Source of the DNA: Bradyrhizobium sp. SZCCT0148 | Lineage (GTDB): Bacteria; Pseudomonadota; Alphaproteobacteria; Rhizobiales; Xanthobacteraceae | Length of the DNA: 64,000 nucleotides | Assembly (NCBI RefSeq): GCF_018129985.1 | Contig: NZ_JAFCKT010000013.1 | Span: forward strand, 1 to 64,000 | Direction of reading: 5' to 3' | Shown: positions 18,613-28,124 of the stretch, piece by piece | Position numbering within the stretch: position 1 is the stretch's first letter | How the letters are laid out: each line of letters begins with the position of its first letter | The notes under the pieces: generated by a model | Database searches by the model: none | What the model was told of the DNA's origin: nothing | Seen by the model: the letters and a program-made list of their open reading frames with translations, nothing else | Program-made: the position numbers and the translations under genes

Positions 18613-19788
18613 ATGATTGTTCGGCAGTTCATCAATTGGATCAGGACCGCGCCCGCCGGTGAGCGGGCCGAGGCGACGCGGGCGTTGGCCCGGGCCTGGC
18701 TGATCTCGGATCTTTCCCATGACGATCGCATCGCCGCCGAAGGCGCGCTCCTGATGCTGCTCGACGATCCCTCGCCGCTGGTGCGGCAGGCGATGGCCGA
18801 GGCGTTTGCGCGCAGCACGGATGCGCCGGCCTCGATCGTGCGGGCGCTGTCGGCAGACCAGCCGACCGTCGCACTGCCCGTGCTCGAACATTCTCCGCTG
18901 CTGATCGACGCCGATCTCGTCGACATCGTCGCGACCGGCAATGACGAGGTGCAATGCGCGGTTGCCCGCCGCATCGCGCTGCCGGTCTCGGTCTGCGCCG
19001 CCATTGCCGAAGTCGGCTGCGCGGCCGCCGCGCTGGAGCTGATCGAGAATTCTCACGCAGAACTCGCGCCGTTCTCATGGCACCGCATCGTGGAACGTCA
19101 CGGCCAACTCGCCGCGATCCGCGAGGCGATGCTGGTGCTGGACGATCTGCCGGCCGCAACCCGCGCCGCGCTGGTGGCGAAACTCTCGGAGACGCTGGCG
19201 CAATTCGTCGTGGCGCGAAACTGGCTCAGCGCCGACCGCGCCGAACGCATCGCGCTCGAGGCGCGCGATCGCTCCACCATGAATATCGCGGCGCGTTCGC
19301 GCGGCGAGGACATGCAGGGCCTGGTGCGGCACCTGCGCATCACCGGCCAGCTCACCGCCGGCCTGATCTTGCGCGCGCTGCTGTCCAGCAATCTCGATTT
19401 GTTCGACGCGGCGCTGTCCGAGCTCGCCGACCTGCCGCTGGCGCGCGTCTCCGCGCTGCTGCACGACCGCGGCGGCAACAGCCTGCACGCTTTGCTCCGC
19501 CGTGCCGGGCTGCCCGAGGCGACATTCGCGGCGTTCCAGGTCGCGCTCGACGCGTGCCACGAGCAGGGCTTCGTCGACAGCGACGACGGCGCGGTGCGAC
19601 TGCGCCGGCGCATGGTCGAGCGCGTTCTCACCCATTGCGAGACCGACCGCGGGGCCACCGAGCCGCTGATGGTCCTGCTGCGCCGCTTCGCCACGGAATC
19701 CGCGCGCGAGGAGGCGCGGCTGTTCTGCGACGAGCTGGTCGCGGAGGAGTCGCTCGATCCCGTGTATGACGATCTGATTGCCGCGTAG
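18613..19788 (+). CDS. DUF2336 helical-repeat protein
   Basis: 391-residue, Ala/Leu/Arg-rich, almost entirely helical protein of the DUF2336 type found in alphaproteobacteria. Short repeating units such as DDPSPLVRQAMAEAFA and VLEHSPLLIDADLV recall HEAT-like solenoids. The biochemical role is unknown. It faces an HPt protein and a receiver across a 26-bp inverted repeat, a neighbourhood that suggests a signalling partnership (inference). GGAAGCAGC precedes the ATG. Confidence 0.8.
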   Translation: MIVRQFINWIRTAPAGERAEATRALARAWLISDLSHDDRIAAEGALLMLLDDPSPLVRQAMAEAFARSTDAPASIVRALSADQPTVALPVLEHSPLLIDADLVDIVATGNDEVQCAVARRIALPVSVCAAIAEVGCAAAALELIENSHAELAPFSWHRIVERHGQLAAIREAMLVLDDLPAATRAALVAKLSETLAQFVVARNWLSADRAERIALEARDRSTMNIAARSRGEDMQGLVRHLRITGQLTAGLILRALLSSNLDLFDAALSELADLPLARVSALLHDRGGNSLHALLRRAGLPEATFAAFQVALDACHEQGFVDSDDGAVRLRRRMVERVLTHCETDRGATEPLMVLLRRFATESAREEARLFCDELVAEESLDPVYDDLIAA

Positions 19789-19804
19789 CAGGATCTGCAA
19801 ATAC

Positions 19805-19884
19805 CGTCATTGCGAGCGCAGCGAAGCAATACAGACTTTTCCCGTGGAGGGATTCTGGATTGCTTCGCTGCGCTCGCAATGACG
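19805..19884. repeat. 26-bp perfect inverted repeat (REP/RIME-like)
   Basis: Arms at 19805-19830 and 19859-19884 are exact reverse complements of each other (core GCGAGCGCAGCGAAGCAAT) around a 28-bp spacer. It sits between convergent genes. The motif is a familiar dispersed palindrome of rhizobial genomes and may act as a bidirectional transcript end. Confidence 0.85.
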
Positions 19885-19902
19885 AACGGAAAGAGCCGTG
19901 CC

Positions 19903-20481
19903 TTACTCAGCCGGCGCGATGCTTGGCGCCAGGATCACCTCGAGATGCTCGGGGCGGTCGCGGTTGACGTCGGCGAGATAGTCGTCGGCGACCTTGCGCA
20001 GGCGGCGGCTGAGCTCGGCGGAGACGCTGATGCTGTCGAGTTTGGTGTTCTCGTGCAGGATCGCCAGGATGGCGTTGATGTGGTGCGTGAACAGCTCGGC
20101 CGGGACTTTTTCAAGATTGGGCGCGTGCTCGATGACACGGCACAGGCTTTCGGCAATTCCCGCCGCCGCCGGATAGCCGAATGTCACGGCGTCGCCCTTG
20201 ATGTCGTGGGCGGCGTGGAATAGCTCGTCGCGCCGCTGCCTGGTGAAGCCGCCGTTGCGGATGGCGGCATAGGCGGCCGACAGGCGGTTGACCTCCGTCG
20301 TCATCCACTCCTTGAATTCGCCGGAGAGGCTTGCGAGCGCCTGCTCGGCGCGGGCGACCGGATCGTCCGTGTCCTTTTCGTCGACCCGGCGCAGCACCTT
20401 CCGCAGCGGGTTCGGCTGCGTGATGATCTGATGCGTGGCGAAGGCCGTGACCTCGATGTCCTTTGCGCTGTTCTTCGCCAT
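19903..20481 (-). CDS. Histidine phosphotransfer (HPt) domain protein
   Basis: 192 residues. Residues ~70-170 are a four-helix HPt domain; the phospho-accepting His is in FHAAHDIKGDAVTFGYP, the standard HxxKG context. The N-terminal ~60 residues are unstructured. It would relay phosphate between a histidine kinase and a receiver. The receiver gene lies 27 bp upstream on the same strand, so the pair is probably an operon and a phosphorelay. No kinase is nearby. Confidence 0.85.
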   Translation of the reverse strand: MAKNSAKDIEVTAFATHQIITQPNPLRKVLRRVDEKDTDDPVARAEQALASLSGEFKEWMTTEVNRLSAAYAAIRNGGFTRQRRDELFHAAHDIKGDAVTFGYPAAAGIAESLCRVIEHAPNLEKVPAELFTHHINAILAILHENTKLDSISVSAELSRRLRKVADDYLADVNRDRPEHLEVILAPSIAPAE

Positions 20482-20508
20482 GATGCTGCCTTGTCTAAAG
20501 ACGTCGCG

Positions 20509-21054
20509 CTAGATGCTGGAGCGGGCCTTGTCGAGCAGCGAGGGCTGCTGCAGCACCTCGTGCTTTTCGCCGACGCGGCGCTCGGGGCCCATATAGGCGG
20601 TATTGGTGTTGCGGCGCCGGTCCGGACCGAAATAGGTCTTGGTCTTGATGAAGGGGCGGGGATTGGCGACCACGTTGAGGATGCGCTGATAGAGCCCCTT
20701 GGCCGAGATCGGTTTGGCCAGGAATTCGGTCACGCCGGCATCGCGCGCCACGGTGACGCGACGCTTCTCGGAATGGCCGGTCAGCATGATGATCGGCGCG
20801 TAAGGGTTGCCCTTGGATTCAGGCTGCCGGATCATCTGCGCCAGTTCGAGGCCGTCGAAGATCGGCATGGCCCAGTCGGTGATGACGATGTCGGGCACGT
20901 AATGGCTGTACATTTCGAGCGCAGTGGCGCCGTCCTCGGCCTCGTAGACCTCACGCGCGCCGAACGAATGCAGCAGCGTGCGCAGGATGCGGCGCATGTG
21001 CGGATTGTCGTCGCAGACGAGGAAGCGCAGCTTGTTGAAGTCGATGCGGAACAT
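20509..21054 (-). CDS. CheY-like response regulator
   Basis: 181 residues: an intact receiver domain with FLVCDDNPHMRRIL (acidic pocket), the phospho-acceptor Asp in IVITDWAMP, the Thr of IIMLTGHS and the Lys of FLAKPIS. The ~50-residue tail (GPDRRRNTNTAYMGPERR) has no DNA-binding domain, so it probably acts by protein contact. It is the upstream gene of the HPt pair. Confidence 0.9.
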   Translation of the reverse strand: MFRIDFNKLRFLVCDDNPHMRRILRTLLHSFGAREVYEAEDGATALEMYSHYVPDIVITDWAMPIFDGLELAQMIRQPESKGNPYAPIIMLTGHSEKRRVTVARDAGVTEFLAKPISAKGLYQRILNVVANPRPFIKTKTYFGPDRRRNTNTAYMGPERRVGEKHEVLQQPSLLDKARSSI

Positions 21055-21153
21055 TGAGCCCGGGCCGAAGCGGTCAAGTTTCGTTAACCATATCGCGGCG
21101 GGGGTTAATGAAGGGTTGCGACCGAAGCTGCGGCGGCCGGCGGGACGGCGGTT

Positions 21154-21933
21154 TCAGTAACCGAACTGCTCGCGCAGGATCCGCTCTTCCAGGCTATGGC
21201 CGGGATCGAACAGCATGCGCATCGAGATGCTCTTGTCGGAGAGGATCTCGACTCGCCGGACCCTGCGTACCTCCTCATGGTCGGCGACGGCCGCCACCGG
21301 GCGCTTGTCGTCCTCCAGCACCTCGATCACGACATAGGCGGTGTTGGGTAGCAGGGCGCCGCGCCAGCGCCGCGGCCGGAATGCGCTGATCGGAGTCAGC
21401 GCCAGAAGGGCGGCGTTGATCGGCAGGATCGGGCCCTGCGCCGACAGATTGTAGGCCGTCGAGCCGGCGGGCGTTGCCACAATAATGCCGTCGGCGATCA
21501 GCTCGGGCATGCGCTCGCGCTCGTCGATCAGGATCCGCAGGTGCGCGGCCTGCGAGGTCTGCCGGAACAGGTAGACCTCGTTGATGGCGTGATGCAGGTG
21601 GACGCGGTCGTTGACGTCGGTCGCCCGCATCAGGAGCGGGTTGATCTCGGTTTCATGCGCCGTCTCGAGCCGCGTGCGCAGATCGTGCGGCGAGTATTCG
21701 TTCATCAGGAAGCCGACGGTGCCGCGATGCATGCCGTAGATCGGCTTTCCCGTGCGCATGTTCTGGTGCAGCGTTTGCAGCATCAGTCCGTCGCCGCCCA
21801 GCGCGACCACGATGTCGGCCTCCTGCGGGTCGCAATTGCCATAGTCCCTGGTGAGCTGGCCGAAGGCGGCCTGCGCCTCGCTGCTCGGGCTGGCGACGAA
21901 GGCGATGCGGTCATATCGCTTGGGCTTGGTCAT
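21154..21933 (-). CDS. nadK: NAD kinase
   Basis: 259-residue enzyme that phosphorylates NAD to NADP. The ATP/NAD-kinase signature is present: IVVALGGDGLMLQTLH (GGDG motif), IYGMHRGTVGFLMNEY, and GIIVATPAGSTAYNLSAQGP. Length is usual for the short proteobacterial form. The start at 21933 (MTKPKRYDR) matches the family N-terminus although no strong ribosome site is seen. A longer in-frame extension to 22020 lacks family likeness. Confidence 0.95.
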   Translation of the reverse strand: MTKPKRYDRIAFVASPSSEAQAAFGQLTRDYGNCDPQEADIVVALGGDGLMLQTLHQNMRTGKPIYGMHRGTVGFLMNEYSPHDLRTRLETAHETEINPLLMRATDVNDRVHLHHAINEVYLFRQTSQAAHLRILIDERERMPELIADGIIVATPAGSTAYNLSAQGPILPINAALLALTPISAFRPRRWRGALLPNTAYVVIEVLEDDKRPVAAVADHEEVRRVRRVEILSDKSISMRMLFDPGHSLEERILREQFGY

Positions 21934-22172
21934 GGCTTGTGGGCAAGGCCGCTCGCTGGAGGAAGTTCCGCCGGGCTCGTCTATACGAGGTGGGCCTGCA
22001 TTGTCGAGGATGACCGGCACTCAGGGCAAACGGCTGATTGTTGACCTGGAGAACAAAACGGGTTGATTTGAGCCTGTCCGGGCGACATCGGACCGATAAT
22101 CCCGCAAACCGTCGCAATTCCTCGCTAGCTTCGATGCGCGCCGGCTGTGACAGCGGGGCAGGGAGAACGATC

Positions 22173-23741
22173 ATGCTCACGATCTTGCCGACGCTGCGAC
22201 GAACCGGACTGGTGCTGGCCGTGTTCGCGATGGCGCTCACGAGCGTTGCGCGCGCGGAAGATGCGCCGCAGCCTCGCCCCGAGGCGGCATCGCCGGCGGC
22301 ACAGAAGGGCGGGCGCGCGGGAAGCGCTCAAAGCGCGACGCAGGCTTCGCCGTCGGCGGCCGAGCCGCACCGTCTCCCGCCGGATTCAACTACGAAGCAG
22401 ACGCTCGATCTTCCCGACCGCAGCCTCAACTTCACCGCGACGGCCGGCTCCATCCGCGTGTTCGACGGCAAGGGCGAGCCGCTGGCCGACATCGCTTATA
22501 CGTCCTACCAGCTCGACGGCGCCGATCGCGCCACGCGCCCGGTCACGTTCCTGTTCAACGGCGGGCCCGGCGCCTCCTCGGCTTGGCTCCAGTTCGGGGC
22601 GGCCGGTCCGTGGCGACTGCCGCTCGACGGCGAAGGGCTGTCGCCGTCAGCCTCGCCCGAGGTGAAGCCGAACGCGGAGACCTGGCTCGATTTCACCGAT
22701 CTCGTTTTCATCGATCCAGTAAGCACCGGCTACAGCCGCTTCATCGCGAGCGGCGAGGACGCGCGAAAATCGTTCTACTCCGTCGATGGCGACGCCAACA
22801 CCATCGCGCTGGTGATCCGCCGCTGGCTCGAGAAGCACGACCGGCTGACCTCGCCGAAATACGTCGCGGGCGAGAGCTATGGCGGCATTCGCGGGCCGAA
22901 GGTGGTGCGCCAGTTGCAGATCCAGCACGGCGTCGGCATCAAGGGCCTGATCCTGGTGTCGCCGCTGCTGGATTTCCGCGAGTTCACCGGCACCAGCCTC
23001 CTGCAATATGTCGCGACCTTGCCGAGCTATGTGGCGGTGGCGCGCGAAGCCAAAGGACCCGTCAAGCGTGCCGACCTGGCCGACGTCGAGGCGTATGCGC
23101 GCGGCGAATTCCTGGCCGACCTCGTCAAGGGCGAGGCGGACAAGGAGGCGACCAATCGGCTTGCCGACAAGGTCGCCGCGCTTACCGGCATCGACCCGGC
23201 AGTGAGCCACAGGCTCGCCGGCCGTTTCGACGTCGGCGAATTCCGCCGCGAATTCGACCGCAAGAACGGCAAGGTGACGGGACGTTACGATGCCTCCGTG
23301 CGCGGCTTCGATCCCTATCCGGATTCGAGCAGCTCACGATTCGGCGACCCCTCGGGCGATGCGCTGCAGGCGCCGTTGACCAGCGCTGCGGTCGACGTGC
23401 TCACGCGCAAGCTCAACTGGCGGCCCGACGGTTCCTATGAAGTTCTCAACGGCGCCGTGGAAGGTCACTGGGATTTCGGCCGTGGCATCAACCCGCCGCA
23501 ATCGGTGTCCGATCTGCGCCAGATCCTCGCCACCGATGCCAAGCTGAACGTGCTGGTCGGGCACGGTCTGTTCGACCTTGCTACGCCCTATTTCGGCACG
23601 AAGAGGGTGCTCGACCAGATGCCGGCCTTCGCGACCCAGCGCGTGAAGTTCGTCGTCTATCCCGGCGGCCACATGTTTTATTCGCAGGGCTCCTCGCGGC
23701 AGGCGTTTCGCAGCGAGGTCGAGGCACTCATCAGGGAGTAG
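22173..23741 (+). CDS. Exported serine carboxypeptidase, peptidase family S10
   Basis: 522 residues with a signal peptide ending at SVARAE and a disordered Ala/Pro-rich linker. The S10 alpha/beta-hydrolase domain has FLFNGGPGASSAW, the nucleophile elbow AGESYGGIRGP, the catalytic Asp in HGLFDLATPYFG and the catalytic His in PGGHMFYSQGS. Expected to remove C-terminal residues from peptides in the periplasm. ATG 22173 follows GCAGGGAGAACG. It is divergent from nadK. Confidence 0.92.
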   Translation: MLTILPTLRRTGLVLAVFAMALTSVARAEDAPQPRPEAASPAAQKGGRAGSAQSATQASPSAAEPHRLPPDSTTKQTLDLPDRSLNFTATAGSIRVFDGKGEPLADIAYTSYQLDGADRATRPVTFLFNGGPGASSAWLQFGAAGPWRLPLDGEGLSPSASPEVKPNAETWLDFTDLVFIDPVSTGYSRFIASGEDARKSFYSVDGDANTIALVIRRWLEKHDRLTSPKYVAGESYGGIRGPKVVRQLQIQHGVGIKGLILVSPLLDFREFTGTSLLQYVATLPSYVAVAREAKGPVKRADLADVEAYARGEFLADLVKGEADKEATNRLADKVAALTGIDPAVSHRLAGRFDVGEFRREFDRKNGKVTGRYDASVRGFDPYPDSSSSRFGDPSGDALQAPLTSAAVDVLTRKLNWRPDGSYEVLNGAVEGHWDFGRGINPPQSVSDLRQILATDAKLNVLVGHGLFDLATPYFGTKRVLDQMPAFATQRVKFVVYPGGHMFYSQGSSRQAFRSEVEALIRE

Positions 23742-23817
23742 AGCGTGATCCGGGAAAAGGCGTAGCGGTTTTTTCCTCGCGACAAACGCGGAGCGCGTTG
23801 GCGCGGAGATCATGCTC
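23742..23817. repeat. Bradyrhizobium-type dispersed intergenic repeat
   Basis: The segment is bounded by GAGCGTGATCC and GATCATGCTCC, an imperfect inverted pair, with AAAAGGCGTAGCGGTTTTTTCC inside. Sequences of this form (GAGCGTGATC ... AAGCGGTTTT ... GATCATGCTC) recur between genes in Bradyrhizobium. It lies between the stops of convergent genes. Confidence 0.6.
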
Positions 23818-23820
23818 CAA

Positions 23821-25203
23821 TCAAACAGGCCTCCGTTTGCGCGGCTTGTATCGACGCGCGATCTCCCTCGCGACGACGCTCGCGGGCTTCACATTGGCGC
23901 CGGCGATCCAGACGTCACTGACCTTGCCGCGCGTGTCGCGGATCCGGCGCACAGGCTCGCCATGGCTGGAATAGCCGGCAGCCCAGGCCAGCTTGCCGGT
24001 ATCGCGGCCGGTGACCTCGATCTCGGCAGCATCCATGAACGGATTGATGAATTGCGGATTGGCAACGAGCACGCGGTTGCCCGCGGGCACGAGGTCGGTC
24101 GCGCCCCAGATCGTCCACCAGCGGCCGCTCCAGTCGCGCAGGCGGCGGTCGGCCGCGCCGCGCGTCTTGAACACGCGCAGGATCTGCATCGCGCCGTCCA
24201 TCCAGAACGGCGCCCCACCGTCGATGGAGTTGCTGAGGATGCTGATCGTGAGCTCGCAAGCCGGAATGGCGCAGGTCCGGGAGATGTAGCCCTGGAAGCC
24301 GCCGCTATGGCCGAACCAGTCCCATCCATCGGTCTTGCCGGCGTTGACGCCCAGGCCGTAATAGGCCTCGATGTTCTGCGGGATAAGCCAGTGATGCCGC
24401 GTCATTTCGCGGCGGCTGGCGACAGAGAGAACGCTCCTCTTCGCATTGGGCGCAAGCTGGCCGAAGAAGCGCGCAGTGTCGCCGGCGGTGGCGGCGAAGC
24501 CGGTGGCTGATGCCATCGCCTGCGTGGGATTGTCGCCGGGGATCACGCAGCGCACGCCGAGCGGCAGTTTTCGCGTGTGGCCGCGCGCGAACGGCGTGCC
24601 CTTGGAAAGCGGCGCATCCGGCGCGGTCTCGCGCAGGCCGGCGGCCTCGACGATCTCGCGCTTGATCCAGGCCGGGTAGGGTTCTTTCGTTACGGCTTCG
24701 ATGACGAGGCCGAGCAGGCCGAAGCCATGATTGGAATATTTGAAGCGGGTGCCGGGCTCGATCGCGGTCGGCAGCTTCAATTCCGCGAGCAGCTCCGGCG
24801 CGTCGAGATAGGGACGGCGGTCGATGAACTGGCCGGAATCTACGCCGTCGCGTGTCAGCCCGGCGCTGTGCGACAGCACCTGCGAAATTGTCGTCTCGGC
24901 GACGCGCGGATTTAGCCCGCCGACATGTTGGCCGATCGCGTCGTCGAGCCGGAGCTTGCGCTGCTCGCGCAGCTTCATGATGCCGGCCGAGGTGAAGCTC
25001 TTTGAATGAGAGGCGATGCGGAAGCGATGGCGCGGAGTGAGCTTCTCACCGGTGTCGAGATTGGCGAGGCCGAACGCATGCTCGGCGACGATCTCGCCGC
25101 GATGGGCGAAAGCGACGATCACGCCTGGCTGCTGGATCGTCGTCAGTTGGAATTCGATCCATGAGCCGATGTAGTCGATCGCGGATCGCAGCCACGGGTC
25201 CAT
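23821..25203 (-). CDS. Serine hydrolase, beta-lactamase/penicillin-binding fold
   Basis: 460 residues with the three active-site motifs: RIASHSKSFTSAG (SxxK), FKYSNHGFG (YxN) and WFGHSGGFQGY (HxG). A C-terminal ~100-residue beta-rich domain follows. No signal peptide is evident, so it may be cytosolic, unlike the hydrolase at 2887-4155. Members are peptidases or esterases of uncertain substrate. Length fits the larger family members. Confidence 0.88.
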   Translation of the reverse strand: MDPWLRSAIDYIGSWIEFQLTTIQQPGVIVAFAHRGEIVAEHAFGLANLDTGEKLTPRHRFRIASHSKSFTSAGIMKLREQRKLRLDDAIGQHVGGLNPRVAETTISQVLSHSAGLTRDGVDSGQFIDRRPYLDAPELLAELKLPTAIEPGTRFKYSNHGFGLLGLVIEAVTKEPYPAWIKREIVEAAGLRETAPDAPLSKGTPFARGHTRKLPLGVRCVIPGDNPTQAMASATGFAATAGDTARFFGQLAPNAKRSVLSVASRREMTRHHWLIPQNIEAYYGLGVNAGKTDGWDWFGHSGGFQGYISRTCAIPACELTISILSNSIDGGAPFWMDGAMQILRVFKTRGAADRRLRDWSGRWWTIWGATDLVPAGNRVLVANPQFINPFMDAAEIEVTGRDTGKLAWAAGYSSHGEPVRRIRDTRGKVSDVWIAGANVKPASVVAREIARRYKPRKRRPV

Positions 25204-25255
25204 TGCACACCAATTTGCTGGGAAAATCGATGCGCGAGGCTAACCGAGAAAGCCG

Positions 25256-25285
25256 AACGGGCACAACCGAAAGGTTGTGCCCGTT
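25256..25285 (-). terminator. Strong hairpin after the TPR gene
   Basis: A perfect 13-bp stem (AACGGGCACAACC and complement) closed by a 4-base loop, 26 bp past the stop of the TPR gene on the minus strand and before the next start at 25203. Only a weak T-run follows, so termination is likely but the efficiency is uncertain. Confidence 0.7.
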
Positions 25286-25310
25286 GGCGGGGGTTGAGGA
25301 TGTGATCGTC

Positions 25311-25853
25311 TCAGTAGACGAGCGTCGCGCCGGTCGGCTTGTCGAGCGCCGTGGCAAGCGAGCGATACTCGGAGCTGTCGGTGCCGGCGAGCGAGGCGAT
25401 CTTGTTCAGATGGTACTGCGCCTGTTCGCGGTTGCCCTGCTCGAGCTGCCAGAGGCCGTAATACTGCCAGGTGCGGACGTGGTTCGGATCGTCCTTCAGC
25501 GCCAGCTCGTAATAGACCTTCGACGACTGGTAGTCGCCGAGTTTGCGATAGGAGTAGCCGATCAGATTGGCGACGTCGGCGACGTCGTCGCGCTTGAGCG
25601 ACTTCAACTGACCGATCGCGCCGCTGTAGTCGTGGTTGTCGTAGATCGCAGTGTAGGCTGTGCGATAGGCGGCGAGAAATTTGGGATCGCTGACGGAAGA
25701 GCTCTTCTTCTTGCCCTTCTTGGACGAGGAGTCGGACTTCGGCGGCGACGAAGGCTCGTCACTGCCGGCGGCATAGGCGCTGGACAGCACCGGTGCGGCC
25801 GCCAGCGACATGGCGACCAATCCCGGCAAGACAAGCATTGAGAGTTTGCGCAT
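25311..25853 (-). CDS. Exported tetratricopeptide-repeat protein
   Basis: 180 residues: signal peptide (LVAMSLAAAPVLSSAYA), a Ser/Lys-rich linker, then about three TPR units (IGYSYRKLGDYQSSKVYYELALKDDP is the clearest, followed by WQYYGLWQLEQGNREQA). Periplasmic scaffold or partner-binding protein; partner unknown. It is transcribed alone and ends at a strong hairpin. Confidence 0.82.
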   Translation of the reverse strand: MRKLSMLVLPGLVAMSLAAAPVLSSAYAAGSDEPSSPPKSDSSSKKGKKKSSSVSDPKFLAAYRTAYTAIYDNHDYSGAIGQLKSLKRDDVADVANLIGYSYRKLGDYQSSKVYYELALKDDPNHVRTWQYYGLWQLEQGNREQAQYHLNKIASLAGTDSSEYRSLATALDKPTGATLVY

Positions 25854-26104
25854 CTGAATTCTCCCGTATGGAACGTGGCGATCCTACACGATTGCCCGAA
25901 GACCGGAACACCCGTCTGGCGAAAACATTCCGGCTTCGCACGATCTATTCGCCCCGGCGTGGATGACAAACTCGTCATCCAGATGAACGGGAGCCTGCAA
26001 GGGGCTTCAGACCGGGTTCAGCGCGCCGCCCCTAGGCTCCCACCCATGATCGAAGGGGCGGCGAGAGGGCGCCGCCTCGAGATCCTTCCAAGAGGAGACC
26101 TGCC

Positions 26105-26455
26105 ATGTTGAAGACCATTTCCGCAGCCTTGCTCGCCGCTTCCGTGATCTCAGCCCCGGCCTTCGCTGCCGAGGCCGGCAAAACCACCACGGCCCCGGTG
26201 ATCAAGGCCGGCCAGAGCCAGACCAAGGCCTCGACCACCGCCGCGAAGCCGGACACCGCCATCAAGCCCGCTGACGTCAAGGCGGACGCCAAGGTCGACA
26301 CCAAGTCGAAGGCGATGAATGCCAACGCCGCGGTTACGGCCGACGAGCACAAGGCCGTGCGCACCCATCGTCACCACCACAAGCATCTGTCGGCGAAGAA
26401 GCTGAAGGCGCAGCCTGACGCGACCAAGCCGCTGGCCACCGAGAAGCGCAGCTGA
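26105..26455 (+). CDS. Small exported His/Lys-rich protein
   Basis: 116 residues with a signal peptide (LLAASVISAPAFAAE), a Thr/Ala/Lys/Asp-rich disordered middle, and a RTHRHHHKH cluster near the C-terminus that could bind metal. AAGAGGAGACCTGCC gives a strong ribosome site. The family is not recognised; similar low-complexity exported proteins are common in Bradyrhizobium. Confidence 0.72.
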   Translation: MLKTISAALLAASVISAPAFAAEAGKTTTAPVIKAGQSQTKASTTAAKPDTAIKPADVKADAKVDTKSKAMNANAAVTADEHKAVRTHRHHHKHLSAKKLKAQPDATKPLATEKRS

Positions 26456-26645
26456 CGGTTGGTCCTTACGCGGCGGCATCCATTGCCCGCCGCCGGGTGA
26501 GGATTTCAGGCCCGGCCGGCGTCCGTGCGAACGCGCAGGCGCCGGCCGCGGTGCGTGAAGCAAGGCCTGCCGGCAGGCCCGAATTCCCTTTGCGCGACCT
26601 TGCGGCTAGAACGTCCCCCGAGTCTGTTCGAGCGGAGCGGGACCT

Positions 26646-27080
26646 GTGGGGCGATTGGCGAAACGTGCGGTGAGCTTGGCATCGGTCCTGCTGTTGCCGC
26701 TGGCGCTCACGGCATGTTTCGGCAGCGACGGCGACCGTCCCACCATCATTGGTGGACCGCAAGCCGGAGGGCCGCAGCCGTTTCCCGACAATTTCCGAAC
26801 CGACATCCTGGCACTGATGCGCACCTATCTGAACAACCCGGTCGGCGTGCGCGAGGCCAGCATGGCCGAGCCGGTCCAGCGCGAGGTCGGCGGCCGGCAG
26901 TTCTATGTGAGCTGTCTCCACTTCACCCCGCGCGAGAGCGACGGCAGCTATAAGGCCATGCGGGAGCGTGCTGTGATCTTCGTGAACGGACGGGCGGACC
27001 GTGTCGTCGACCGGACAAGCGACCTCTGCGCCGGCGCGGTTTACGTACCCTTTCCGGAACTCGAAAAGATGACGCGGTAG
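26646..27080 (+). CDS. Small lipoprotein, hypothetical
   Basis: 144 residues starting at a GTG with a GGAGCGGG site. The leader ends in LALTACFG, a good lipobox, so it should be lipid-anchored. The mature domain (NFRTDILALMRTYLNNPVGVREA ... FYVSCLHFTPRESDG ... SDLCAGAVYVPFPEL) has two cysteines that may pair. No assigned function. Confidence 0.75.
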   Translation: MGRLAKRAVSLASVLLLPLALTACFGSDGDRPTIIGGPQAGGPQPFPDNFRTDILALMRTYLNNPVGVREASMAEPVQREVGGRQFYVSCLHFTPRESDGSYKAMRERAVIFVNGRADRVVDRTSDLCAGAVYVPFPELEKMTR

Positions 27081-27365
27081 CGCAAAGCGCGTTTTCATCG
27101 GTGGGTGCTAGACCGGGGCTGCCAGGCCCGTGGATCACATTTTGGGGAACTTTGAACGGGGCGGACTGACCGCGCGACAAATTGTTACGGCTGGATTTGC
27201 GCAGGCGATAAAAACCACCTGTACAAGGCAATCCGGGGGAACAAAATCGCGTTGTTGCCCCTCCGTCACAGTTACGAACGATCAACGTTCCGGCATCGCC
27301 GCGAAGCAACCCAATTCACGCCACGTTGTTTCCTGAGTGTCGTAAATGAAAGAACGGGGATGACA

Positions 27366-28073
27366 ATGAAATCGATTTTGCTGGGTGCAGCCGCTCTGCT
27401 CGCATTGGCGGCGCCGGCCGCAGCCGCGGACATGCAAGCGCGCACCTATACCAAGGCTCCGGCCTACACGCAGCCGCAGGTAATCTACAACTGGACCGGC
27501 TTCTACATCGGCGGCCATGTCGGTGGCGCGTTTGCCGGCGACAGCAGCTTCCAGTCCAGTGACGCCCGCTTCCTTGGCGGCGTGCAGGGCGGCTTCGACT
27601 ACCAGTTCGCACCCAACTGGGTGTTGGGTATCGAGGCCCAGTATTCCTGGCTGCCGACCAGCAACAACGGTGTCACGTTCCCGCTGGGCACGCAGGTGAC
27701 CTCCAATACCGACCAGCTCGGGTCGGTGACCGGTCGCCTCGGCTACACCTGGGGTCCGGCGCTGCTCTACGCCAAGGGCGGTTACGCCTGGCGCAATGGC
27801 GGCCTCGGGGTCAACATCGCCGGCGTGCCGCAGGGCTTCACCACCACCGGCAATAGCAAAGAGGGCTACACCGTCGGTGCTGGTCTCGAATACATGTTCG
27901 CGCCGAATTGGTCGGCCAAGGCCGAGTACCAATACTATAACTTCGGCAGCACCACCTTCACCTCCGGCCCGGCCGACATCGTCGGCGTTCGCGGTCGGGA
28001 GGACGAGCATACCGTCAAGGTCGGTGTGAACTACCGTTTCGGCTGGGGCGGACCGGCAGCCTCGCGCTACTGA
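27366..28073 (+). CDS. Outer-membrane beta-barrel protein (Omp25/RopB type)
   Basis: 235 residues: signal peptide ending PAAAAD, a short linker, then an 8-stranded barrel beginning YNWTGFYIGGHVGGAF, with repeated aromatic-terminated strands and a C-terminal strand HTVKVGVNYRFGW. Rhizobial and Brucella Omp25/Omp31-type proteins share this opening; they stabilise the envelope. ATG 27366 (MKSILLG) is preferred over 27360 by spacing from GGGG. A GC-rich hairpin terminator follows at 28100. Confidence 0.9.
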   Translation: MKSILLGAAALLALAAPAAAADMQARTYTKAPAYTQPQVIYNWTGFYIGGHVGGAFAGDSSFQSSDARFLGGVQGGFDYQFAPNWVLGIEAQYSWLPTSNNGVTFPLGTQVTSNTDQLGSVTGRLGYTWGPALLYAKGGYAWRNGGLGVNIAGVPQGFTTTGNSKEGYTVGAGLEYMFAPNWSAKAEYQYYNFGSTTFTSGPADIVGVRGREDEHTVKVGVNYRFGWGGPAASRY

Positions 28074-28099
28074 TCCACCACCCGTGCCAGCGCTCTGAC

Positions 28100-28124
28100 A
28101 AAGGCCGGCTTCGCGCCGGCCTTT
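28100..28124 (+). terminator. Rho-independent-type terminator of the OMP gene
   Basis: 10-bp perfect stem (AAAGGCCGGC and complement) with a 5-base loop, followed by CGTTTG, 26 bp after the OMP stop codon. The flanking A- and T-runs make it a plausible two-way terminator. Confidence 0.8.
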
